This document shows positions 32,213-41,887 of a stretch of DNA of 64,000 nucleotides, in pieces. The first letter of the stretch is position 1; each line of letters begins with the position of its first letter. The translations under genes and the position numbers were made by a program. The stretch is taken from the NCBI GenBank assembly GCA_000381585.1, contig KB906738.1, positions 62,001-126,000 of the forward strand. The letters are read 5' to 3'. The stretch comes from Acidobacteriaceae bacterium KBS 83 (GTDB lineage Bacteria; Acidobacteriota; Terriglobia; Terriglobales; Acidobacteriaceae). The notes beneath the pieces were generated by a model, which made no database searches, was not told the origin of the DNA, and saw nothing but the letters and a program-made list of their open reading frames with translations.

Positions 32213-33315
32213 GCGATCGCCTGCGGAGTTGTCGCGTTAACCGTTTCGGTGAAAGCGAGAACAGCTTCGCGCATCGCGGCGAGTTCCGCGGCACGCGGCG
32301 GCGGCGACAGCGTCGAATGACGGAGCAGCTTCTGACGGTGGGTGCGCACGATGGCGGCGGACTGCTCGACGGTGGCACGGAAGCTGCGGGAGTGCTCAGC
32401 CTCGCTCAGGATGGCTTCGTATGCAGCGAGAACGAGAGCCGGGTCCTTGCAGATTTCGATGAGGTGGGTGCCCGCGGCGATGGCGGCGACAGAGGCTTCT
32501 TCGATGGGCGCATGATGCAGGATTCCGCCCATCTCCATGTCGTCGGAGACGATGAGGCCACGGAAGCCGAGCTTGTGCCTGAGCGTGCGGTCGATCCAGA
32601 AGGGCGAGATAGATGCGGGCAGCGGCCTCGCGTCCGGCTTGCTGAAGGCACTGGGATAGGTGGCGTGCGAGACCATGATGAACGGCAGCGCGCGATGCAG
32701 TTTGCGATAGGGAAGCATGTCTTCTTCCCAAAGCTCTTTCCATGTGCGGTCGATGGCGGGAGTGGCGTGGTGCGAGTCGAGCGCGCTGCTGCCGAGGCCG
32801 GGGAAGTGTTTGCCGCAGCCGAGTGCGCCCGCTTTGCTGAGGCCGGTGAGGAAGGCTTCCGCGTAGGCGATGACGCCTTTCGGATCGCCGGAGACGACAC
32901 GGGTGCGCATCACTTCATCGGAGGCGGTAGTGCGCAGATCGAGCACCGGCGCAAACGCAACGTTGAAGCCGAGCAGGCGAAGCTCGGAGCCGATGAGATA
33001 GCCGTGCTCGCGATAGAGTTTCCGGTTGCGTGTCGCCGCGACTACTGCGGGCGCTGGCATGGGCGCGATCAGGTCGCGAAGACGATCGACCAGTCCGCCT
33101 TCGACGTCGACTGCATGAAAGAGAGGACCGTCGCTGATCAGACTTTCGACGCTCTCGAGCAGCGCGTGTATCTGGACGGCTTCCTCGATGTTGCGGCGGA
33201 AAAGGATGGTGCCGGCGGGCCGGATCAGGCGCAGCCAGGCGCGCTCGGCGGCATCGAGTTCTGTTCCGGCGAGACCGATAAGCAGTAGCTGACCAACGTC
33301 ATGGCGCAGGCTCAT
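32209..33315 (-). CDS. nagZ: Beta-N-acetylhexosaminidase (GH3)
   Basis: 368 residues. GH3 features are FHAVDVEGGLVDRLRD (substrate pocket), GFNVAFAPVLDL, KHFPGLGSSALDSHHATP, and GFRGLIVSDDMEMGGI with the nucleophile Asp. The Asp-x-His dyad that serves as acid/base in NagZ is kept in LDSHH; the usual KHFPGHG is altered to KHFPGLG. It removes GlcNAc from GlcNAc-anhydroMurNAc peptides. NagZ is usually cytosolic and no signal peptide is visible here. The C-terminal 40 residues are an extension beyond the catalytic barrel. It is the first gene of the recycling trio and starts 24 bases after the membrane protein gene. Confidence 0.94.
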   Translation of the reverse strand: MSLRHDVGQLLLIGLAGTELDAAERAWLRLIRPAGTILFRRNIEEAVQIHALLESVESLISDGPLFHAVDVEGGLVDRLRDLIAPMPAPAVVAATRNRKLYREHGYLIGSELRLLGFNVAFAPVLDLRTTASDEVMRTRVVSGDPKGVIAYAEAFLTGLSKAGALGCGKHFPGLGSSALDSHHATPAIDRTWKELWEEDMLPYRKLHRALPFIMVSHATYPSAFSKPDARPLPASISPFWIDRTLRHKLGFRGLIVSDDMEMGGILHHAPIEEASVAAIAAGTHLIEICKDPALVLAAYEAILSEAEHSRSFRATVEQSAAIVRTHRQKLLRHSTLSPPPRAAELAAMREAVLAFTETVNATTPQAIA

Positions 33316-33339
33316 TGTGCTGTGTCGTAAGGTAACACC

Positions 33340-33819
33340 CTATAGCGCCTGTTTTGAGGCGGTCGTCAGGCGATGGACCAACTTAAGTGCCGTTACATAC
33401 AGGATCGTCGTTAGCGACCCAACAATGGCGGCAAAGATGAGAAATGCCACCATTCCGAATGGGGAAGCTTCATCGCGTTCAAAAGCGTGAGGATCGCCTC
33501 CTCCCGCAATCAGTGTCCGAAGCAGCAGATACGCAGGCCCAATCACGAACCCGCAGCCTACGATAACCCACGCCCTCCCTTCCTCTGCATCTCTCTGCTT
33601 GATCACGATGGGCAGAAACAAGAATGCAACCGGCAGCGCGATTTTCATGGTGATTAGAAAATCACGCGCAAGGGCGTCCGGACTCCAACCAAAGAGACGT
33701 GCAAAGGCCAAGCTGAAAAGGCCGACAGAAAGCAGTACGGATAGGAACCAAAGGCTAATGTTTCTTGCAGCTATGACGAGGGTCACGCCCTTTCTGGCGT
33801 TGGGAGTCATACGGATCAT
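33340..33819 (-). CDS. Small membrane protein, unknown function
   Basis: 159 residues with four predicted membrane helices: about 23-43 (ISLWFLSVLLSVGLFSLAFA), 57-75 (MKIALPVAFLFLPIVI), 85-105 (AWVIVGCGFVIGPAYLLLR) and 125-148 (MVAFLIFAAIVGSLTTILYV). The start is set by an ATGA overlap with the mutS stop, which implies translational coupling. Its C-terminus is 24 bases before nagZ. No family is recognised and no catalytic motif is visible. It ties mutS and the recycling genes into one probable transcript. Confidence 0.75.
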   Translation of the reverse strand: MIRMTPNARKGVTLVIAARNISLWFLSVLLSVGLFSLAFARLFGWSPDALARDFLITMKIALPVAFLFLPIVIKQRDAEEGRAWVIVGCGFVIGPAYLLLRTLIAGGGDPHAFERDEASPFGMVAFLIFAAIVGSLTTILYVTALKLVHRLTTASKQAL

Positions 33820-36521
33820 GGTACTGGCTTGTTGATCGGAGCAGCATCAGGGTTTGCGGCGGCTCGTATCTCAGTCTTCAACTCTTCGAGCAGATTCAGG
33901 GCCTGCAGCGGGGTGAGGCTGTTGGTGTCGAGCTCGGTGATGCGGTCGAGAATGCGCTGGGAGAGCGGAGTGAAGATGGTCAGTTGCAGCGGCGCGGAGG
34001 CGTCCTCTGCTTCGAGTGCGACGTTGCGCTTCTCGGATTTTTCGTGCTGCGAGAGGACGCGGCGGGCGCGGTCGATGACGGAAGCCGGCAGACCGGCGAG
34101 GCGGGCAACGTCGATGCCATAGCTTTTGCTGGCGGCGCCGGGCTCGATGGTGTGCAGGAAGGCGATGCCGGCGGGCGATTCCTTAACGGCAACGCGCAGG
34201 TTGCTGAGGCGAGGAAGCTGGTCGGCCAGCAGGGTGAGCTCGTGATAGTGAGTGGCGAAGAGCGTGCGCGCGCCGATGCGGCCGTGGATGTACTCGAGGG
34301 TGGCCCACGCGAGCGACAGGCCATCAAAGGTGGCGGTGCCGCGGCCCATTTCGTCGAGTAGGATGAGTGATTGCCTGGTTGCGGTGTTGAGGATGGTGGC
34401 GGTCTCGGTCATCTCGACCATGAAGGTGGAGCGGCCGCGGGCGACGTTGTCGCTGGCACCGATGCGGGTGTAGACGCGGTCGACGAGGCCGAAGCGCATG
34501 GTTGCTGCCGGGACGAAGCAGCCCATCTGCGCCATGATGACGAGGAGCGCAGCCTGGCGAAGATAGGTGGATTTGCCACCCATGTTGGGACCGGTGAGCA
34601 GCAGGACAGCCGGGCCTTCGGTGGTGAGATAGATGTCGTTGGGAACGAAGCGGCCTTCGGCATTCTCCTCCATACGGCACTCGACGACGGGGTGACGCGC
34701 TGCCGCAGCTTCGAGCACGCACTCGTCAACGAGCACGGGACACGTGTAATTGCGCATGGCGGCGACGTGGGCGAAGTTTGCCAGCAGGTCGAGCTCAGCG
34801 ACCACGGCAGCACTGCGGCGAATGCGCGCGGCGGCAGAGAGGATGGTGGCGCGCAGTTCGGCAAAGAGGCGGCGCTCGATTTCGATGGCGCGCTCGTGCG
34901 CGGTGAGGATGCGGGTCTCGTAGTCTTTTAGCTCCGGGGTGGTGAAGCGTTCGGCGTTGACCAGGGTCTGCTTGCGCTCGTAGTCGGCGGGTACGGACTT
35001 GAGATTGGCCTTCGTGATCTCGATGTAGTAGCCGAAGACATTGTTAAAGCGAACCTTTAAGGATCCGATCCCGGTGCGCTGGCGTTCGCGCTCCTCGATG
35101 GCGGCAATGGACTGGCGGCCGCTTTGACTCAGGGTGCGGAGCTCATCGAGTTCCGTGTGGACGCCGGCGGCGATCACGCCGCCGTCGGCGAGGGTCAGGG
35201 GTGGTTCATGGACCAGCGATGTATCGATCGCGCGGTGAACGTCTTCCAACGGATCGAGTTGCTGGTGTGCCTGCTGCCAGCGTGGCGAGTGCAGCGGCGC
35301 GGCAGCCGCGGCGATCAGCGGCAGGCGGGCCAGCGAAGCGCCGAGGGCGATCACATCACGCGGCCCGGCGGAATCGAGCGAGACACGGCCGAGGAGGCGC
35401 TCCATGTCGAGTACACCGTTGAGCGCACGACGCAGCTCCTCGCGAGGTTGCAGGGCGATGTGCAGCTCCGCTACTGCGGCGAGGCGGGCTTCGATCTCCC
35501 CTCGATCCAACAGCGGCCGCAGCAGATTCGACCGAAGCAGGCGCTTGCCCATTGGGGTCTGGCAGCAGTCGAGTGTGTGGAAGAGGGTGGTGCGGGCAGA
35601 GGCGTCTGCAAACAGCGGCTCAACGACCTCGAGGTTGCGCACGCTAACTGGATCCAGCTCGAGATGCTCGGCTCGCTCGTAGTAGCGCAATCCATCGATG
35701 TGCGAGAGATCGCCGGCCTGGGTGGAACGCACATAATGCAATGCTGCGCCGGCGGCGATGGCAGCGGCTGTATGGCCGGCAAGGCCAAAGCCGTCAAGCG
35801 AACGCGCCTGAAGCTGGCGCTCGAGGAGGGGAATTGCGTAGTCGGCGCTGAAGGCCCAAGCATCGAGGCGAGTCTTAGTGCGGATGGGGTCGAGAGCGGC
35901 GCCGAGAGTTTCGCTTGGAAGCGCGGGGAAGAGGCTGGCCTCTGCTGCCAGCAATAACTCGGCGGGTTGCTGGCGGGTCAGCTCATCGAGGGAGAGCGCA
36001 GCGGCCGACTTGCCGCTGAACTCGGTGGCACGGAACTCGCCGGTCGAGAGATCGAGGAGCGCGAGGCCGACGCGATCTTCTGTGGCATGCAGCGCGGCCA
36101 GGTAGTTGTTGCGCTCTGAGCGTTGTGCCGGGTCGAGTGCGGTGCCGGGCGAGAGGACACGGGTGACTTCGCGGCGGACAATCTTTTTGGCGAGCTTCGG
36201 GTTCTCCATCTGCTCGCAGATGGCGATGCGGTAGCCTTTGTGGAGCAGGCGGCCGATGTAGCCTTCGACCGCGTGATAGGGGACGCCGCACATCGGCACC
36301 TGGCGTTCGCGATCGCGGGCGGTGAGGGTGATCTCGAGCTCCCTGGCGGCGGTTTTCGCGTCGTCATAAAAGAGCTCGTAGAAGTCGCCCATGCGGAAGA
36401 AGAGCAGGGCGTCCGGGTGCTGGGCCTTTGCGGCAAAGTACTGCCGCATGAGGGGCGTCTGGACCGCATCGGTGGATTCAGTTGTGGTGCCGGCAGACAC
36501 AGAAACGCCAGCATAGAGCAT
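33816..36521 (-). CDS. mutS: DNA mismatch repair protein MutS
   Basis: 901 residues from the ATG at 36521; a GTG at 36596 in frame adds 25 residues, and neither has a good ribosome-binding site. The N-terminal mismatch-recognition motif GDFYELF (Phe-x-Glu) is near residue 45. Domain V has Walker A TGPNMGGKSTYLRQ, and the signature DEMGRGTATFDG and ATHYHEL for the ATPase. The lever and clamp regions are of normal length. MutS dimers recognise mispairs and recruit MutL; mutL is not in the window. The end overlaps the membrane protein start (ATGA). Confidence 0.97.
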   Translation of the reverse strand: MLYAGVSVSAGTTTESTDAVQTPLMRQYFAAKAQHPDALLFFRMGDFYELFYDDAKTAARELEITLTARDRERQVPMCGVPYHAVEGYIGRLLHKGYRIAICEQMENPKLAKKIVRREVTRVLSPGTALDPAQRSERNNYLAALHATEDRVGLALLDLSTGEFRATEFSGKSAAALSLDELTRQQPAELLLAAEASLFPALPSETLGAALDPIRTKTRLDAWAFSADYAIPLLERQLQARSLDGFGLAGHTAAAIAAGAALHYVRSTQAGDLSHIDGLRYYERAEHLELDPVSVRNLEVVEPLFADASARTTLFHTLDCCQTPMGKRLLRSNLLRPLLDRGEIEARLAAVAELHIALQPREELRRALNGVLDMERLLGRVSLDSAGPRDVIALGASLARLPLIAAAAAPLHSPRWQQAHQQLDPLEDVHRAIDTSLVHEPPLTLADGGVIAAGVHTELDELRTLSQSGRQSIAAIEERERQRTGIGSLKVRFNNVFGYYIEITKANLKSVPADYERKQTLVNAERFTTPELKDYETRILTAHERAIEIERRLFAELRATILSAAARIRRSAAVVAELDLLANFAHVAAMRNYTCPVLVDECVLEAAAARHPVVECRMEENAEGRFVPNDIYLTTEGPAVLLLTGPNMGGKSTYLRQAALLVIMAQMGCFVPAATMRFGLVDRVYTRIGASDNVARGRSTFMVEMTETATILNTATRQSLILLDEMGRGTATFDGLSLAWATLEYIHGRIGARTLFATHYHELTLLADQLPRLSNLRVAVKESPAGIAFLHTIEPGAASKSYGIDVARLAGLPASVIDRARRVLSQHEKSEKRNVALEAEDASAPLQLTIFTPLSQRILDRITELDTNSLTPLQALNLLEELKTEIRAAANPDAAPINKPVP

Positions 36522-36696
36522 TTTGGGTGTGGTTGCCGGGGTGGGGGTGGAATCCCACCCTTTCCCGTGGAGAAGCTCAGGGGTCAGGATGGGCACCCTC
36601 GGTTTGCCGTCGTGATGCTATGAACAGCAGGTTTCTCCGCTACGCGCCTGCGGCGTTTCCGTCGATATGACGCGGTGCGAATGCGGTAGCGCCCTT

Positions 36697-36963
36697 CTAG
36701 TCCTTTTCGTTGTAAATCGCGTCGGAGCCGTGCAGCTTCACCATTTTGTTATAGATACCCAGCAGCAGGAACGGCGCCGCCCACTGACCAAAGAAGAGAG
36801 CATTGTGATTTTTGCCCTGGAGCTTGGCGATGAGCGACAGAATGATGGAAGCGCCGGCGGCGCCAAGGTAGAAGCTTGAGGGCAGTTGAGCGGAATAGCT
36901 CTCCATCAACGAAGTTACCTGATCCTCTTCAATGTCCCCAGCGCGTACTCGATAATCCGTCAT
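36697..36963 (-). CDS. Small membrane protein, unknown function
   Basis: 88 residues with AAGGAG ten bases before the ATG. An acidic N-terminal part (YRVRAGDIEEDQVTSLMESY) precedes two helices at about residues 29-48 (PSSFYLGAAGASIILSLIA) and 56-74 (ALFFGQWAAPFLLLGIYNK). The C-terminus is charged. The form resembles small acidobacterial membrane proteins of unknown role. Flanked by about 130 and 175 bases of intergenic DNA, it looks like a monocistronic gene. Confidence 0.75.
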   Translation of the reverse strand: MTDYRVRAGDIEEDQVTSLMESYSAQLPSSFYLGAAGASIILSLIAKLQGKNHNALFFGQWAAPFLLLGIYNKMVKLHGSDAIYNEKD

Positions 36964-37094
36964 GCGAAATGTCTCCTTCGACCGCGGCTGGAGTGTGACT
37001 CCGCGGCCCTGTGACAGAAGATGCGACGGGGAGCGAGGAAGTCAACCGGGGGAGAGGATTGCATTCGATCTCGCGAAGGTGGCGGATCAGCCCT

Positions 37095-37814
37095 TCAGGC
37101 GGGCGGGGATGTAGGGCTTGTGGGATTCTGGAGCCGCGACAACCGTTCCTCAAAGAGTGCGAGGCATTCACAGCAGCCATCCTTAAGAGCTTGTTTGTCC
37201 AGGACACGGACGTAGTGGTCGCGATATTCGATAAGCCCGGCTTGTTCTAGGATTCGCAGCGAGAGCAGCGCGGTGTTCGGCTTGGTGTTGAGCAGGGTTG
37301 CCGCAAGCGATTCGGAGAGAGGAAAGCGATCGTGTCCTGGCGCGCGGAGTTGGATCATTTGCAGCCAGCGGCAGAGCCTCTCCTCAGGAGGGTGGCTTTG
37401 AAGGCATACGGCCATCTGCGCACCCATGGTGACGAAGTTGAATACGTAGTCGCCGAGCACCTGATTTAAGGGTGACCGCCGGCCCAGCACCTCATGCGTG
37501 AGGTCGTCGGCATTCATGCGCAGAGCATCGCCGCCCACTTCGGCGACGGTGGCAAGAGGCGAAAGATTGCGGCCAAGCCAGAGCTCGAAGCCGGCGACGC
37601 CGTCATTTCCCGCCAGGCCCGCGGGAATGTGCCGACCATTGAGGAGCGGTTGAAAGGTGAAGATGACGGCGTTCTCGATAAACCAGATCGAACCGATCGG
37701 CTCCCCAGCACGCACGAGTTCTTCGCCGTCGTTGAGGTGCACCTTTTCGAAGAAGGGCTCGAGACGGTTCTGCTCTGCGGCGGGCAAGCCAGAGATGAGC
37801 AGATTGGCAGCCAT
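37095..37814 (-). CDS. Crp/Fnr family transcriptional regulator
   Basis: 239 residues. The cNMP-binding-like beta barrel covers residues about 15-120 (FFEKVHLNDGEELVRAGEPI, then GSIWFIENAVIFTFQPLLNG). The cAMP-contact residues of CRP (the RxS motif) are not preserved, so the ligand is unknown or absent. The C-terminal winged helix (about 145-215) carries PPEERLCRWLQMIQLR and LSESLAATLLNTKPNTALLS for the recognition helix region. A cysteine pair near the C-terminus (GCCECLALFEE) could be metal- or redox-active. It lacks the N-terminal FNR-type cysteines. Confidence 0.85.
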   Translation of the reverse strand: MAANLLISGLPAAEQNRLEPFFEKVHLNDGEELVRAGEPIGSIWFIENAVIFTFQPLLNGRHIPAGLAGNDGVAGFELWLGRNLSPLATVAEVGGDALRMNADDLTHEVLGRRSPLNQVLGDYVFNFVTMGAQMAVCLQSHPPEERLCRWLQMIQLRAPGHDRFPLSESLAATLLNTKPNTALLSLRILEQAGLIEYRDHYVRVLDKQALKDGCCECLALFEERLSRLQNPTSPTSPPA

Positions 37815-37930
37815 AGCGTCTCAACCTCGAGGGCATGTTCGACCGGAAGAACAGTCAAGGGTGCAACTCCGATAGTTTAGAACGTTGCTAACAATCGAGA
37901 GTATGTCCGCGCTACAAAGAAAGTTTCCTG

Positions 37931-38728
37931 TTATTCGCCCAGCATCAGACGTTGGACGGAGGTGGCACGGCCGGTTGTAGCATTGGCTTCTATCAGCAGG
38001 GCGCAGAGGCGGGCGTCGCCCCGTGCCGGCTCAAACTTACCAGGCATGCCGCTTAAGAATCGCTGAAGGACGAGCCCTTTCTCCACACCGATGACGCTGT
38101 CGTAGGGACCGCTCATTCCCACATCTGTCTGGTAGGCAGTGCCGTTTGGTAACACTCGTTCGTCCGCAGTAGGCACATGAGTATGCGTGCCGAGCACAGC
38201 AGTAACCCGACCATCAAGATACCAACCGAGTGCCATTTTCTCCGATGTGGCCTCGGCGTGAAAGTCGACCAGGATGACTTTGGCACGGACTCCGGCGAGC
38301 AGACGGTCCGCGGTACGGAAGGGGTCGTCATTCGATTGCATGAAGACTCGCCCCTGCAGATTAAGGACCGCGTAAGGGACGCCCGAGGGGAGCGTTCCCT
38401 CATAGAGGCCGAAGCCGGGGGTGCCCGCAGGGTAGTTGGCAGGCCGTACGATGCGGCGTGGCCGATCGTGACTTTCAGAGGGAACGGAGGCGAGATAGTC
38501 GATGATTTCGCGCTTGTCCCACACGTGGTTGCCGGTAGTAAGGACGTGGGCGCCAAGGTCAAACAGGTCCTCGGCGATAGGGGGAGTGAGGCCGAATCCC
38601 CCGGCGGCATTTTCCGCATTCACGACGACCAGGTCAACTTGGCGTTCCTGGATAAGGTGGGGCAGATGTTCCCGGACAACGCGTCTCCCAGGACTACCAA
38701 AAACGTCCCCGACAAAGAGTAATTTCAC
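37931..38728 (-). CDS. YmdB-type metallophosphoesterase (TIGR00282)
   Basis: The GTG at 38728 with AGAAAGG about nine bases upstream gives 265 residues; the longer frame from 38863 adds unrelated sequence. Metal-site motifs are LLFVGDVFGSPGRRVV (GDxxG), VVVNAENAAGGFG (NxEN), TTGNHVWDKRE (GNHxxD), ILVDFHAEATSEKMA and VLGTHTHVPTADERVL (GTHTHVxT). This family is a cyclic-nucleotide phosphodiesterase in Bacillus and is involved in late adaptive programmes; here the substrate is inferred only from homology. It is divergent from the Rrf2 gene with 172 bases between starts. Confidence 0.92.
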   Translation of the reverse strand: MKLLFVGDVFGSPGRRVVREHLPHLIQERQVDLVVVNAENAAGGFGLTPPIAEDLFDLGAHVLTTGNHVWDKREIIDYLASVPSESHDRPRRIVRPANYPAGTPGFGLYEGTLPSGVPYAVLNLQGRVFMQSNDDPFRTADRLLAGVRAKVILVDFHAEATSEKMALGWYLDGRVTAVLGTHTHVPTADERVLPNGTAYQTDVGMSGPYDSVIGVEKGLVLQRFLSGMPGKFEPARGDARLCALLIEANATTGRATSVQRLMLGE

Positions 38729-38900
38729 AAATTTATTACCTTTCTTGAGTAACCATGACAGTTCGATAGAGGACGTTTGGAAGCGGTCCGGAATGCAACT
38801 GACGCCGTATCGTGGGCGATGACTTCCGGTATTAACCGCAAACCAACGTGCCAGCTTCATCACGAGTGACAGAAGTCTTTTTTATGGTAGCGTTTCGCTT

Positions 38901-39308
38901 ATGGCAGCCAACACACGCTTCGTGACTGGGGTACATATCCTGGCCATTCTTTCTCAGAATGACACGTTGAAGACTTCCGCCGATCTCGCTGAGGTGCTTC
39001 ACACCAACCCTGTGGTCATTCGCAGAATCCTGTCATCTCTGCAGCAGGCTGATCTTATCGTGAGTCAGAAAGGGCCCTCCGGTGGATCGAAGCTGACTCG
39101 TCCCGCTAAGTCAATCACGCTGGCCGAGGTGCATCGCGCGCTTGATACGAGCAGCAAGCTGAACCTGCCCAAGAGCAGCGGCGCTGTGGCTTCAAAGATC
39201 CACAACGCTATTTCCAAGGCATATCGTGATTGTCACCGTGCCTTCGAGACTGAGCTGGACAAAGTGACGCTGGCGACACTGGTGAAGCGGGCAGGGAAAT
39301 CGCGCTAG
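38901..39308 (+). CDS. Rrf2 family transcriptional regulator
   Basis: 135 residues. An N-terminal winged helix (FVTGVHILAILSQND, SADLAEVLHTNPVVIRRILS, LIVSQKGPSGGSKLTRPA) is diagnostic of Rrf2/IscR-type proteins. The three cysteines that hold a 2Fe-2S cluster in IscR/NsrR are absent, so a redox-cluster sensing role is unlikely. It may respond to another ligand, like the CymR group. Its target genes are not evident; lysS is convergent 13 bases downstream and the YmdB-type gene is divergent. Confidence 0.9.
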   Translation: MAANTRFVTGVHILAILSQNDTLKTSADLAEVLHTNPVVIRRILSSLQQADLIVSQKGPSGGSKLTRPAKSITLAEVHRALDTSSKLNLPKSSGAVASKIHNAISKAYRDCHRAFETELDKVTLATLVKRAGKSR

Positions 39309-39321
39309 GATTTTGCTGTGG

Positions 39322-40893
39322 TCATCGACCGTTCTCTTTATCAGAGGACGGCGCTGCCGCTTTCTCTGAAACCTGTCGCGACGGACGCATGAGCGGGAAC
39401 AGAATCACGTCGCGGATAGAGCGGGCGCCGGTGAGGACCATAGTCAGGCGGTCGATGCCCACACCTTCTCCGGCGGTTGGTGGAAGACCATAGGCCAGTG
39501 CCCGCACGTAATCTTCATCAGGCTGGTGGGCTTCCTCGTCGCCGCGCTGCCGCTCGGCTAGCTGCTGGGTAAAGCGGCGTTCCTGATCGACGGGATCGTT
39601 CAGCTCGCTGAAGGCGTTGCCCAGCTCGAAACCCCCTATATAAAACTCAAAGCGCTCGACCCAGTCGGGCTCGTCCGGCTTCACTTTCGACAGTGGTGAG
39701 ACTGCGAGTGGGAAGTCGTAGATGATGGTTGGCTGGATGAGGTGCTCTTCGGCGACGGCCTCGAAGAGAGTGGCGATGGTCTTGCCAACTGGCTCGCCCG
39801 CTTGCAGTGCCATATGGATGCCTGCAGCGCGGGCACGATCTACCAGATTGTGCACACAGGTTGCGTCTGCAAAGTCTTCGAGCCGGGGAGCAGCACCTGC
39901 AGCCGTTGGCCAAAAAGCGGCAATGGCTTCGCGCATCGAGTAGCGCTTCCACTGCGACAGGTCGATGGTCGTGCCGTTGAACTCGGAGGTCAGCGTGCCG
40001 TTGACCTCCAGCGCGACGAACTTCACCAGCTCCTCGGTCAGGTCCATCAGGTCGTAATAGTTCGAATAGGCCTGGTAGAACTCGAGCATTGTGAACTCGG
40101 GATTGTGCTGGGTGGAGACGCCTTCGTTGCGGAAGTTGCGATTGATCTCGTAGACGCGATCCAGGCCGCCGACGACCAGGCGCTTCAGGTAAAGCTCCGG
40201 GGCGATGCGCAGGAAGAGCGGGATATCCAGGGCGTTGTGGTGCGTGGTGAAGGGCCGGGCCATCGCGCCGCCAGCAATGGACTGCATCATGGGCGTCTCG
40301 ACTTCGAGATAACCGCGTTCATCGAAGAAGCGGCGGATGGCTCGAAGCACCTGCGCGCGCTTGACGAAGACTGCGCGCACATCGGCGTTGATGAAGAGAT
40401 CGAGATACCGCTGGCGATAGCGTAGCTCCACGTCCTCGAGGCCGTGGTACTTCTCCGGCAGGGCGAGCATGGACTTGGTGAGAAAGGTGATGGTATCGAC
40501 GTGCACCGTGAGCTCGCCTGTGCGCGTGCGGAAGAGATAGCCGGTGACGCCGATGTGGTCGCCGAGGTCGAGCAGCTTGTAAAGCTGAAATGCCTGCTCG
40601 CCTACGGCATCGAGCCGAACGTAGATTTGCAGCCGCTGGCCGCCCTGCTGGAGCTGCGTAAAACCGGCCTTGCCTTGGGCACGGATGGCCATGATGCGTC
40701 CGGCGATGGATACCTGAGGGCGTTCGGACTCCAGTTGCTCGCTGGTCGAGCCGTCATAGAGCGCGCGCAGTACGGGGACGTCGTGAGTGGTGCGGTAGTG
40801 ATTGGGGTAGGCGGAGTGACCCAGGGTTGCGATCTGCTGCAGCTTCTCCTGCCGCAGCGCAAACAGGCTGCGCTCGAACTCTGACTCGAACAC
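39322..40893 (-). CDS. lysS: Lysyl-tRNA synthetase, class II
   Basis: 523 residues from a GTG at 40893, preceded by GGAAGG at a seven-base distance; an ATG 30 bases earlier is possible but less well placed. The OB-fold anticodon domain ([15 protein letters not shown], then [18 protein letters not shown]) is followed by the class II catalytic core with motif 1 ([16 protein letters not shown]), motif 2 ([20 protein letters not shown]) and motif 3 ([11 protein letters not shown]). It charges tRNA-Lys. The C-terminal tail with [11 protein letters not shown]-like residues is a short extension. It converges on the Rrf2 gene. Confidence 0.97.
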   Translation of the reverse strand: MFESEFERSLFALRQEKLQQIATLGHSAYPNHYRTTHDVPVLRALYDGSTSEQLESERPQVSIAGRIMAIRAQGKAGFTQLQQGGQRLQIYVRLDAVGEQAFQLYKLLDLGDHIGVTGYLFRTRTGELTVHVDTITFLTKSMLALPEKYHGLEDVELRYRQRYLDLFINADVRAVFVKRAQVLRAIRRFFDERGYLEVETPMMQSIAGGAMARPFTTHHNALDIPLFLRIAPELYLKRLVVGGLDRVYEINRNFRNEGVSTQHNPEFTMLEFYQAYSNYYDLMDLTEELVKFVALEVNGTLTSEFNGTTIDLSQWKRYSMREAIAAFWPTAAGAAPRLEDFADATCVHNLVDRARAAGIHMALQAGEPVGKTIATLFEAVAEEHLIQPTIIYDFPLAVSPLSKVKPDEPDWVERFEFYIGGFELGNAFSELNDPVDQERRFTQQLAERQRGDEEAHQPDEDYVRALAYGLPPTAGEGVGIDRLTMVLTGARSIRDVILFPLMRPSRQVSEKAAAPSSDKENGR

Positions 40894-41112
40894 TATGCTT
40901 CCTTCCAGATGAACCGTTTTCACAAATACGGGTAGCTACCCATATCTGCGAGGAGCAGCTTTTCTTAACGGAAAAGCTGCGTTGAAAAGCTTCTTACCAG
41001 CCTGCACCTTTTGTGAAAAACGGTCGAGTGGTTGAAAAGGTCAGTATAGCGAGTGGGAAAGGCTGTCCTGCGATGATGTATAACAACGCAGGATCGAAGG
41101 GGATCAGACGCG

Positions 41113-41376
41113 ATGGCGAACGACAGCGAGAACAAAGAGGGCGCTGGCGATTCGAAGCTGGAGAAAGACGGCGCGATGAAGTCGCTGGTCCAGGTGGAGA
41201 GTCTGATCCAGCTTGCGCTCATGCTGCCTGTTGCGACCGTGGTGGGCTGGCTGATCGGCGTGGGACTGGACAAGTGGCTGCATCAGCACTGGATTTACAT
41301 CCCGGGCTTGATCCTGGGTGCCACGGCTGGATTTGTAGAGATCTTTCGCGTGATTCTGGCGCACAGCAAAGAGTGA
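41113..41376 (+). CDS. atpZ: AtpZ, ATP synthase-associated protein
   Basis: 87 residues with AAGGGGA nine bases before the ATG. A charged N-terminus (SENKEGAGDSKLEKDG) leads to two membrane helices (IQLALMLPVATVVGWLIGVG and IYIPGLILGATAGFVEIFRV) joined by a GLDKWLHQH loop, the AtpZ/AtpI pattern. These small proteins accompany Fo genes and have been linked with Mg2+/Ca2+ transport or c-ring assembly. It heads the Fo cluster; the next gene begins 37 bases later. Confidence 0.88.
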   Translation: MANDSENKEGAGDSKLEKDGAMKSLVQVESLIQLALMLPVATVVGWLIGVGLDKWLHQHWIYIPGLILGATAGFVEIFRVILAHSKE

Positions 41377-41413
41377 GCGACTGCAGCCTCGACTCCCATT
41401 AGAGGCAGTGACA

Positions 41414-41839
41414 ATGACGGAACCCAACGCCCCTCCATTGAGTGACTTTACCGAGCAGGACCTGAAGGCGACGCTGAATCACGCGCTCGGCTGGGTAGGT
41501 GCGTTTGGCATCGCGGGTTTCGTCGCGACCTGGCTGGCAGCGGGATGGCAGTCGGCTGTGTTGTTTCTGGTTGGCGCCGCGATCGCCGCGACCGGGCTCT
41601 ACGAATCGAAACGGCTGATGCTGGCGGTGCTGAGCCGCTTCAATCACGGACGCCAGGGCAAGCCGGTGGCTGGGGTGCTGATCTGGTTTTTCCTGCGGCT
41701 CATCCTCGCCGGGGTCGTTCTATATGTTAGCCTTAGGAGTTTGGAGGGCTCGGTGTACGCGCTTTGCGCGGGCCTGGGGCTGGCCGTGGTAGCGCTGTTA
41801 ATCGAGTCCGTTCGACTGCTGCGCGCCTGGACTCTCTAG
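41414..41839 (+). CDS. AtpI-like ATP synthase assembly protein
   Basis: 141 residues from ATG 41414, chosen since AGAGG lies eight bases upstream; a GTG six bases earlier is in frame. Four membrane helices are predicted, arranged as two hairpins (about 28-47, 50-67, 83-105, 108-132). The Fo position between atpZ and atpB and the size fit AtpI, which helps c-ring assembly in other bacteria. Sequence similarity to classical AtpI is weak, so the name rests mainly on context. Confidence 0.75.
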   Translation: MTEPNAPPLSDFTEQDLKATLNHALGWVGAFGIAGFVATWLAAGWQSAVLFLVGAAIAATGLYESKRLMLAVLSRFNHGRQGKPVAGVLIWFFLRLILAGVVLYVSLRSLEGSVYALCAGLGLAVVALLIESVRLLRAWTL

Positions 41840-41887
41840 GTCTCTCACCAAATCCTCAAGTTTTACTTGAACTTTTACGATCCAGCT

